The position numbers were made by a program, and so were the translations under genes. From NCBI GenBank assembly GCA_027627225.1, contig CM051028.1, positions 19,399,701-19,463,700 on the forward strand: DNA of 64,000 nt, in the 5' to 3' direction. Shown one piece after another: positions 22,316 to 30,849 of this stretch. Every line of letters begins with the position of its first letter. Position 1 is the first letter of the stretch. The notes beneath the pieces were generated by a model, which ran no database searches, had not been told where the DNA came from, and was given only the letters and a program-made list of their open reading frames with translations. Source of the DNA: Congeria kusceri. Its lineage: Eukaryota > Mollusca > Bivalvia > Myida > Dreissenidae.

Positions 22316-24168
22316 GTACTAGACCTGTTCATATAAAAATGACTACTTGTGTTTATGACAATAACCACACTTTTTGTTATCTTATATCTAATATGTCTCC
22401 GTGTCACCAAATACATCCTGTGTATTACTTTCATGGTGCGATACCGCGATAACACCAATAGGCACCCCGGGTATCCCATAAGATAAGCCGCGGGAGGTGC
22501 CATAAAACTTGAACAGTGTGTAAATATTCGACAAAATTTCACTGCATATTGAAACTTTAATGTCAAGGGACCAAACTATTTTTTGTTTATTTTAAAATAA
22601 ATTACAAAGATAAACAGTTGAATTATTGTATATTTTCGAACCGTTGGAACCTACGCGATGCTCGTATCAGGAACGATACACATAAAGAAAGAATCAGATA
22701 ACCCACCGAAAGATTCATTGATTTTGTTCTGTTTATATTGACAGAGGGTGCGTGTTTTTAACTTAAAAAAGGAACAAAAGTTTGTTAAAACACTTTTATT
22801 GTAAAACAGTCAGTATATCGTTAGAATAATATATAATTTTCTAAAACCGTTGGAACCTAAGCGATATCAAAAGATATTTAGTATTTTGTGTCCCCAGGTA
22901 TTTCCACATGCCCAGAATTATCGATTCTGGAATGAAAGATGGGTATGCGCGTTATAAGTTATTGATGTAAATTGTCTTTATGCGTTAAATAGACACAGTC
23001 CTGTCGCATATAAGCATCGATTGCTTTATGCGTTTCACATCGCCGTGAAAACGAATCCGTTTTGTACATGCACCTAAAATTACCACATAAACGCTTAACC
23101 AGGCGTTTTTGCGGCGACGTAGTGTCGTATGTTTGTTTTTCAAATTTCCGAGACAGCACAATATTTGTATCTTGTAAAAGAGGTTCTGTAGTCGCCCGCT
23201 ATATTCCCCCTTGCAATGTTGAGAACAGTGCACTGTTTGGCGCGAGCTTTTAGCAGTTAACTTCGCAAGTAAACTTCTACATTTCATTATGTTTAATCGA
23301 CACAGGCAGACCTGATCAGAATAAAGATAAAAACTGTCTTCCCCTTCAGTTTAATTCAACGCGCTTAGATTACAGTTAGAAAATAGTAAGTCATTCTAAC
23401 AATCAGATTAATAAAATTTCTGTGCTGAAATGCATTGTGGGATTCCAACATGCGTCTGAAATTGGCGGGATTTTTGTACACGAATTTTGATTGGCTGTTA
23501 AGAACTAAGGAAGAATTTGCGATTGGCTGTTTACAACTTAGGAAGAATTCGTGATTGGCTGTTACGAGCAAAGGAAGAATTCAATTTTTGTAAAGGGACA
23601 TATCAGATTAACTTGAAAATACCGTAGGAGAATAATAATAACAATAATAATAATAATAATAATAGAAAAAAAAGAGAAAATCAATAAAATGAAATGCTAT
23701 GTACTAGTTTTTTTTTACGATATCAGTAGAAGATGTATTATTTATGAATAGAATGTTAAACAAAATAAACTACGCAATTAAATACTACTTCTACTACTGC
23801 TACTTCTACTAATACAAATAATAATAATAATAATAGTATAATGATAATAATAAGAATAATACGAATTGCAGGAATAATTTGAAATTCATAGGAAGAATTA
23901 AAATCATAGGAAGAATTCGAAAATCATAGGAAGAATTCAAATATTGTAGGAATAATTCAATTTACGCGGCTGAACGGGTCAAAAGTCACGAATTCTTCGT
24001 AAGGAATATTTAATTCTTCCTAAGGAACAATTATTTATTCCTCAGGAAGAAATAATTCTTACTTAGCAAGAATTAATTGTTCCTTAGGAAGAAATAATTA
24101 TTTCTTAGGAAGAATTAATTGTTCCTAAGGAAGAATTCGTGACTTTAAAACCTCATGGTACGCCATAC
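22316..24168 (-). repeat. right arm of foldback element
   Basis: Mirror of 15919-17937. Its outer end CATGGTACGCCATAC is the inverse of the left terminus. The microsatellite (23625-23860) and the palindrome array (23995-24135) occupy mirror positions. Confidence 0.85.
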
Positions 24169-24179
24169 AGCGGGTGGCT

Positions 24180-24650
24180 ACAGCCAGCGAATTTCTACCA
24201 TCCAAGTGTCACAGTGTTGCATAGTGATGCAATAAACATATTTATGACTTATATCGGTTATTACCATTATAGTTTTGGAACTATTAAACATTTGTTAAAC
24301 CAATGGTAACGCTGAAGCGTAGGTGTTTGTGATAAATTGCAGATCGACATAATTTAAATGGTATTTGTGTACATTTAACGATAATTAACATGTTTTAAGA
24401 TGTCTCTATCTTGACATATAAGATAATAAGTTAGCCGATAAGTATACATATACTAGGTACAATACAACAGAGCAATGGTCGAACTATAAGAGTGACCAAA
24501 CAAAGCGTTATACATGTAACTTATGCACCATTACAGTTACAACACTCGTGGTTGTCTGTGCTATTTGTGAATTATACCTATTTGCAACTCATAGTAGATA
24601 TGTTCTTACAATATGATAATTAAGAACAACTTTCACCAAACAACAACAAC
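24180..24650. other. intron 1 of lectin pseudogene, nothing seen
   Basis: AT-rich sequence between the foldback element and the next repeat cluster. No exon or RNA gene is recognised. Confidence 0.5.
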
Positions 24651-24659
24651 AAAATGGCA

Positions 24660-25060
24660 TACTTTTGTACCTACAGGTCTAAATTTATACCTGCAGGTAT
24701 AAAATGTACCTGTAGGTATATTTTTCCAATTCAAATCAAAATTAAGCACACAGTCTTACTTCAGTATTACTGTTATTTATTGTAATGTTAACTAGTTTAA
24801 TACTAATATTAACTATATCAGTATAGTATTAAGAAACAAATAATACTTTTGTTAATGAATTAAACAAGTAGAAATAGTGTGTTTTATAACAAATTTCACT
24901 GTATTTATCTGTAGGAATAATAATGTGCCGACAGGTATTTGTACATGTAGGTATAAATTGTATCTGTAAATGTACTTGTAAATGTGCCTACAGGTATTAG
25001 TGTAGACAAGTAGGTACAAAATTACCCATGTCGGTCCAATTTTGTACCTGCATGTGTATC
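24660..25060. repeat. cluster of TACCTGCAGGTA-like palindromes
   Basis: ATACCTGCAGGTAT, GTACCTGTAGGTA, GTACCTACAGGT, GCCTACAGGTATT, CATGTAGGTATAAA and GTAGGTACAAAATT recur around an AT-rich middle. The outer motifs are inverted relative to one another, as in a small foldback element. Limits are not precise. Confidence 0.5.
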
Positions 25061-25079
25061 TATTTATAGCAACCTGACA

Positions 25080-25140
25080 AAATAAGCCTCAAGCTTTCGA
25101 CACAATCGGCCTAAAATAAATAGGTTTAAACTAACCTGGC
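25080..25140 (+). mobile_element. SINE 3' fragment
   Basis: CTTTCGACACAATCGGCC and AATAAATAGGTTTAAACTA match the 3' part of the SINE at 10290-10490, without the tRNA head. Confidence 0.5.
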
Positions 25141-25435
25141 ATATTTTTACTTTGACCCAAACGGTACACCATAAAAGACGGCATGTTTATACTTGTGACG
25201 CATATATCCACAAGCAAAGACTACAATTCCTCTTAACAGATTAAATTATAAGTGGCTAGGTCCATTTCGGTTTGAAACCAAAGTCCAAAACGGACGTTTA
25301 TAAGTCCCAAATGGGCCATAGGGTGACAATAGAAGAAGACAGAGACTGGCTACGTTGTATTTAGTCACCAACAAATCCTACACGGTCATCAAACGCACCT
25401 GCGTGCCACCAGCCGGTGGCTCGGAGAAATCTCGC

Positions 25436-25476
25436 ATGAGCGTTTCTGTTTTGGTGTTCAAAACCACTACAGCGAG
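25436..25476 (+). CDS. possible first exon inside the element's arm
   Basis: ATGAGCGTTTCTGTTTTGG opens 13 codons (MSVSVLVFKTTTA) and then meets a consensus donor, GCGAG|GTAAGTTT. The inverted right arm retains a similar ATG (MSVSASVFKTTTA) but its donor reads GAGTAAGT. A possible partner exon is at 26651. Speculative. Confidence 0.22.
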
Positions 25477-26092
25477 GTAAGTTTGATTTTTATTCATGTT
25501 TTAAAGCATTTTAAAGACAAATCTGAGACAGTCGTTCAACCTTAAATTGAATTAAGAACATAATATGCGAAGTAGGGTCCAGAAATTCTCCGTTTTGACA
25601 AACTTACATCCTTTTTTCTTAACCCATGGTCGATAGAGAACTAAGCAAATAACGAAGAAAAGTCACTAAAATAATCCATTTTGAACAAAAACAATACAGA
25701 TAGTCAAACTATAAAAGACTCATACATGCCCAACAGCTCATTTGCAACATTTTCAAGCAATTAACATAAGCTAAACCAAGTAATGACCGAAAATTACTCG
25801 TGCCACGCATGAGGTGGTGGTGCCACGCAGGAGCGTTTATTGAGTACTTATAAAACAAATGGGTTCGGCTTATTTTGATATTGACAGATGCAGTCTAAAC
25901 TGGGATTCCGACCTCGTAACTACTGTATTTGATAACATGCAGTACAAACTGAAGAAACCACGGGTTTTCTACGGGATTTCCCAAAGAAAAGTGACTACAT
26001 TATACTTAAGGTGATAACAATTTTGTGCAAAAATACACCCCACGAGTCTGTAGTGTGCCAGAAAAAAATCCATAAATATTACTTATTCATAC

Positions 26093-26418
26093 ACATAAAT
26101 TAGATAATAGGACAATCTTATAATTGCATGGAGACAATTCAACAGTGTGATTATATCATTGGGATGTTGAATGATGTATTAACTATTTAGTGTGAAGACA
26201 GATGTGTGGAGTAAAAATCCTATCAACCATTTAATTTTGAAAACCACACACAAGTACATAAATTAGATAATAGGACAATCTTATAATTGCATGGAGACAA
26301 TTCAACAGTGTGATTATATCATTGGGATGTTGAATGATGTATTAACTATTTAGTGTGAAGACAGATGTGTGGAGTCAAAATCCTATCAACCATTTAATTT
26401 TGAAAACCACACACAAGT
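26093..26418. repeat. recent 163-bp tandem duplication
   Basis: 26093-26255 and 26256-26418 are almost identical; one substitution is obvious (GTAAAAATCC versus GTCAAAATCC). It lies inside the CACGG element. Confidence 0.9.
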
Positions 26419-26650
26419 TCAGGTTACGTTTATTTTATTAATCAGGCACGAATGATGAAAAGAAATATATTGCATATCAAGTTTGATGTTGTTGTTTCAC
26501 CAAACTTTCATTCCAATGTATATGAATAATTAATATTGATATTATAGGGCTGTGTTTGTATCGAAATGACCTTACCTGAATTTGTAAGATATTGCAATGT
26601 TCTTAATCTTTTTACTACATGATGTAAAATAATTTCTTGTCGTTTTTCAG

Positions 26651-26788
26651 AAGAGTACTGTCACAAGGATCGAAACGATTAGTATGCGAACTCAGATCGA
26701 GTGCAATACTTATGAGGTGATGGAGTCGAAAGCTCAAACTGCTCCAAATCCTGCTCCAGAAACAACGCCGCAACTTCAGCGTGGCTGA
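26651..26788 (+). CDS. possible terminal exon inside the element
   Basis: An acceptor-like CGTTTTTCAG is followed by an open frame with MRTQIECNTYEVMESKAQ and NPAPETTPQLQRG, ending in TGA. A second frame is also open for ~26 codons and is the one in phase with the exon at 25436. GC content and codon texture differ from the surroundings, so a captured or element-encoded exon is possible. No family is recognised. Confidence 0.25.
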   Translation, partial: KSTVTRIETISMRTQIECNTYEVMESKAQTAPNPAPETTPQLQRG

Positions 26789-27079
26789 GAAAGGAATCAA
26801 CCACCATTCATGAACCGCTTACATTGTAAATCAGTTATCTTCAATCAAACACGGATATTGCAAGTTAAATACAATAAGCATAATTAAATAAGCAGATATA
26901 CTTAAACTAATAACTACATGTAGTAATTATAAAATCGTGTCATATAAAAATAGCACCGGAACATGCGATGATTGGTCTATCTGTGATGATTTACCCTGTG
27001 ATTTGTTGAAGGTTTTAAAAACCTAGTGAATTCCGACTAGTAGTTTCTTAGAAATAGCCCATACAAGAAAGTTGGACGG

Positions 27080-27165
27080 ACTGAAGGACGGACGTACGGA
27101 CGGACGGACGTACTGAAAAAGCGGCGACTTTATGCTCCCCCGAAATTTTTTCGGGGGAGGGGGGC
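27080..27165. repeat. ACGG microsatellite and GC hairpin
   Basis: A run of GGACGGACGT-type repeats (27080-27112) is followed by CTCCCCCGAAA TTTT TTCGGGGGAG, a perfect hairpin at about 27135-27160. The pairing of an ACGG run with a C-run/G-run hairpin is one I associate with a dispersed bivalve repeat. A homopolymer G run lies at 27339-27352. Confidence 0.6.
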
Positions 27166-27767
27166 ATATTCAATATAATGCCAAGCACTAGTATTGTATG
27201 TCGATGTCTCATGAAGCTACAAATACTCAATATTTAATCGCTCCGGCGTGGCACCAAGCACCTCATGCGTGGTACCAGTAATTTTCGGTCATTACTTGAT
27301 TTAGCTGTTGCTAATTGCTTAAAAATGTTGCAAATGAGCTGGGGGGGGGGGGGGTGGGACATGTATGGGTCTTAGATTTTGAGTATGGATATTGTTTTCG
27401 TACAAAATGGATTACTTTAGTGACTTTGCTTCGTTCACTTTCGACCATGGGTCAGGAAAAAGGATGGTAGTTTTTCAAAATGGAGAATTTCTGGACTCTA
27501 CTTTGCATATATATTCTTATTTCAATTAAAGGTTGAACGACTGTCTCAGATTTTTTCATAAAATGCCATAAAACATGAATAAAAACCAAACTTACTCGCT
27601 GTTGTGGTTTTGAAAACGGAAGCGGAAACGCTCATTTCTCCGAGCCACCGGCTGGTGGCACGCAGGAGCGTTTGGTTGCCGTGTCCTACAGCGGGTGCAG
27701 TATCATTGTAAACACACTAAATCTGATTACTTCATGTTTTGTACATTACCTTTTGTTTCCATGACAG

Positions 27768-27859
27768 CGACGGGTTGTTGTTATGACGGTTGGATGTCAT
27801 TCCAAGAGTCGTGCTTCCTCTTTGTGGACCACATAAATATGGATTGGCCAGAAGCGACG
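27768..27859 (+). pseudogene. lectin pseudogene exon 2
   Basis: Encodes TGCCYDGWMSFQESCFLF and HINMDWPEAT, the N-terminal part of a C-type lectin fold. Splice sites and the length of 92 bp are as in the intact copy (acceptor CATGACAG, donor ACG|GTACTT). This exon alone looks undamaged. Confidence 0.8.
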
Positions 27860-27990
27860 GTACTTTAATGGCTTTTTACCCACTTTTTAGTTATGGGTCA
27901 CAATGCAGTAATATCATTTTGTCTCATATAAAAGCAGTAACGTTCCCAAGGGATGTTGTCTCCCTTACTGTACTCAATTTATTGTTAATT

Positions 27991-28065
27991 TCTATGTGGT
28001 GACTATAGAATCGGAGGAAAAATTCCATTACCTAAGAGACCAGTGTCTTCGTCTACCCATTTATA
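27991..28065 (+). pseudogene. lectin pseudogene exon 3 remnant
   Basis: VVTIESEEKFHYLRDQCLR is still readable, but the acceptor and the first ~30 bases (HYCHSHGNSY in the paralogue) are deleted, and the donor GT is replaced by AT. The cysteine of the lost segment is essential to the fold. Confidence 0.8.
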
Positions 28066-28368
28066 TATTGTGAACATGTCTGAAAAACCTTTATTGATTC
28101 AAATACGAAATTAGCTTGTATCGGTACTTTAACAACGGCATAGTTATCCTCTACATTGTTTAATTTATAAAATAATACGCACATTTTTCCAAAAGAAACA
28201 CAATGCTCTATTAAGAATTAAATATGAGAATACAATGGAAGATAAAAATGCGTAATCAGTATAAAAGTGTCATCATACTGCAAGAGTGGTTACTTAAATC
28301 AGGTTTCATTAAAAATTGCTTTGGTCTTCGAGAAATATGCAACAATTAAAAAAACAAACTTTAAATAT

Positions 28369-28599
28369 ATCGTCACAACTTCTTCTTCCAGGGAGTGACT
28401 GACGATGAAGTAGAGGGTATCTGGAGGTGGTACACGGACCATAGTCCACTGACAGAGGGCTACACAAACTATAGGCCCAGGGTCAGCCACAGACCCATCA
28501 GAGCTTTCAGAACGACTGCGCAGTGCTGTGGGGCTCCTCGGGGTACCGTTGGGAGGATCACCACTGTGATAGCCGGTCACATGTCATCTGTGAGATGCC
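28369..28599 (+). pseudogene. lectin pseudogene exon 4
   Basis: Homologous to 33099-33327 but 2 bases longer. The insertion lies near 28475, where the paralogue encodes NWAPGQPQ, and shifts the frame for the rest. The acceptor AG is mutated, although a new AG sits 25 bases inside. The donor GTGAGT is intact. Confidence 0.8.
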
Positions 28600-28604
28600 G
28601 TGAG

Positions 28605-29100
28605 TTTGCTTTACAGGAGACCAGTTTCAAAGTCTCCTTAATTGCATTCAATAACAATATGTGACGTCCACGGTGCGACACACGAACAACGATTTGCTTG
28701 GTAATTAATATGATTGTTTGATTGCTAATTGTTTCCAATCACGGTTTTCATTCCTGTTCCATTCAAGTTGTGTTAAGTATACTCTCGCAAATAACAGTTT
28801 ACATTATTCTGTGACACTCTGTGGTATATATAACAATGGTGTCGACATCATTAGATTAATGATCAGTAATCATCAGGGTGTTGGTATATGCGTACCTAAT
28901 TAAAGAGACATACCATTCAAGACAATGATTCAATTCAGCGGTAAATGCATACTAATTAGCAAAAAAAGAGGTTAAAGTATCATAATTGGGCACTATATAA
29001 ATACAAATTTAATGCAAATAAAATAACCTATATATAGTGGAAATAACTAGCAATAATTGTTTACAAACTTTAAACAAACACTAAAAACACTAAAAAGCGA
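28605..29100. other. no gene seen
   Basis: The 3' flank of the pseudogene. Short similarity to intron 4 of the intact copy (GTTTCAAAGTC) fades by about 28650. No fifth exon is found. Confidence 0.5.
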
Positions 29101-30800
29101 TCCAACCTTTTTTAATTTTAGTTACAATCTGCAAAACTTCGCAGAGTTTCCGACACTGCTTCGCTACATTAAAATCGCGAAGCAGGGAAGAAACGTCGAT
29201 AAGTTTGGCAAACAGTCTACTGTTAGTATATTTGAATGTTGTAGACAAATGCATTGGTCAAAGAAAATATTTCACAACCAAATTTACCTATGAAAATATC
29301 ATCTTAATTAGACCCATGCTGCCAAAAAATACTTCATCAAAGCTTCTTTATTCTTTGCAATAGCTTAAAGAATGCTTTTGAATGATTAATTTTAACTTTC
29401 TCGGAAAGTTTCATTTAATTACTCCATTGCAAAACTGACAGTTTTTTTAATTCATTTCCCAGTTACCAGACAACAATAGAATGGATGAATTCCTGTTGAT
29501 TAATGAATTTAAACGGCAAATGTGTGAATGTTATTGTTAGCTTCTGTGAGAATTAAAGAGGCGTACCTTCGACAGTTCGCGCTTATAAATGCATTGCCCT
29601 TTAGACCTAGTACAATAAAATATCTTATTTTCCATTAAAAATATTTATATATTATATTATGATAACATTATCTTGGTTTATGCATACTGGAAAACGCATT
29701 ATTTGTGTTTTTTTCCTCTTTGCAATAATGGTTAAAGAAAGTGGTATTATTAGTAGAGTTATAAATATTAATAATAAACAAATAAATAAATCCTGTTCTC
29801 ATGGATATTGGATGGTAGACATAAATAAAAGAGCACTGTCCTTCTTGTAAGAGGCAAATGCATGCAAGTACATTTGTTTCACACAAGTCATAATGTCCGT
29901 TGGCTAATGGACTTTAAATTGGTTGCAACATTTGCAAACCTAATAAGTGCGCCTTACTTGTGTTAGAAAACTCAGATTTCGATATTGACCAATTAAATTC
30001 TAAATTAAAATCTTAATACAGAGTGTGTGTTAATGATAGATTAGCATTAACATGTTTTCTATAAAGGTCTCTTTCACGTGCATGCATAATAAGTTTAGTT
30101 GGACCGTTTTTCGAGAGCAGTTTTCCCAAAGCTACCTTCACAACACATTTCAGAACAAATAGGTCGTTGAAATATCGTTAGAAATAATGCAGAAAAAACA
30201 TGATTCCAATTTAATTTGTAATTTCTGTTATTACTATTGAAACTCTTTTTTAATGGTTTTATCAAGATTGTACCTGTTACGAGTTGAGTTTCGCAGAAGG
30301 ATAGTAACCTGGCATGTTAAATATGTTAACTGAATCACAGTTAACTGTGGAGGAGTGTAAGCAACTATTGCTGAACTAAAACGTAACTGGTTTTAGGCCT
30401 CAGCTATGTTTATCTCAATATTGACAACATATTAAATGTATACTAATATGGGAATAGTAGGTAAAAAGTGTTATCGTTTCTCATCTTAAATTAGGTATAA
30501 CATAAATAGCAATACAATTGTCACCATTAAATTACAATATAACTTACAAGAGAATCCTTGTAACCACAAATTCTAGTACACATTTTGTATCTCAGTAGGT
30601 CGCCATGATGTATCATTTGGAAACATCATATACATTGTGTAATTCGCTAACATTATGCTGTGTACTCCATAAACAGCAGGACGCCATCCTTAAAAGTATA
30701 CACATTATCTACAGTAGTTCATAATTGAGAGTGTAGGAAAAACGGCTAGTACATACTGTTTAGTCAACATCTTGTACGTATAGTCAGGTCCATTAGGAAC
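29100..30800 (+). promoter_or_regulatory. 5' flank of the intact lectin gene
   Basis: Collinear with 13830-15606. The conserved blocks may include the promoter, but no clear TATA box or initiator stands out. The last conserved block (TACTGTTTAGTCAACA... GTCCATTAGGAAC) ends immediately before the start codon at 30801. Confidence 0.5.
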
Positions 30801-30849
30801 ATGAAGTGGTTTCTAGTATTATTCTGCCTTTTCACCACCATTCTATTTG
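30801..30849 (+). CDS. lectin exon 1, signal peptide
   Basis: Codes for MKWFLVLFCLFTTILF plus the first base of codon 17. Donor G|GTAAGT is near consensus. The start is chosen because the upstream flank diverges from the paralogue while the exon and the ATG are retained in both. Confidence 0.8.

Larger units (their letters stand above)
15919..24168. mobile_element. 8.25-kb foldback (long inverted repeat) element
   Basis: The two ends are inverted copies for about 2 kb. Both begin GTATGGCGTACCATGA and continue through matching blocks in mirror order: a subterminal palindrome array, an ATT microsatellite, the GCATTTCAGCACAG block, a GATTAGATCTGCCTCTGTCG-like block, the GCAATCGATGCTTATATGC block, two AGGTTCCAACGG motifs, and a block ending in a minisatellite. 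The minisatellites are themselves inverted (G-rich strand on the left, C-rich on the right). The only unpaired DNA is a short centre (about 19190-19380) and a hAT-like insertion. No transposase is seen. Long, internally repetitive inverted arms are the hallmark of FB/foldback elements; the family cannot be named. It sits in intron 1 of the lectin pseudogene. Confidence 0.85.
25381..27683. mobile_element. inverted-repeat transposon, CACGG ends (second family)
   Basis: Arms of about 450 bp (25381-25840 and 27238-27683) are near-identical inverses. The left begins CACGGTCATCAAACGC, the right (inward) CACGGCAACCAAACGC, both followed by CCTGCGTGCCACCAGCCGG. A perfect 5-bp duplication TCCTA (25376-25380, 27684-27688) flanks it. 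Comparison with intron 1 of the intact paralogue (31880-31930) shows host sequence resuming on both sides, which confirms the insertion. CACGG ends with a 5-bp duplication match the element at 8283, though the arms differ in sequence. No transposase is recognised. Confidence 0.8.
15607..28599 (+). pseudogene. C-type lectin pseudogene (tandem paralogue)
   Basis: Four exons can be matched to the intact gene at 30801-34808: exon 1 15607-15655, exon 2 27768-27859, exon 3 remnant about 27991-28065 and exon 4 about 28369-28599. Exons 1 and 2 have exactly the same lengths as in the intact copy (49 and 92 bp). It is broken in at least four ways. A ~480-bp deletion removes the end of intron 2 with the start of exon 3. 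The exon 3 donor GT is ATATTG. The exon 4 acceptor TAG is TAT. A net 2-base insertion in exon 4 shifts the frame before the ligand loop. Exon 5 is not found. Intron 1 is about 12.1 kb against 1.1 kb in the intact gene, because of the elements at 15919-24168 and 25381-27683. Confidence 0.85.
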
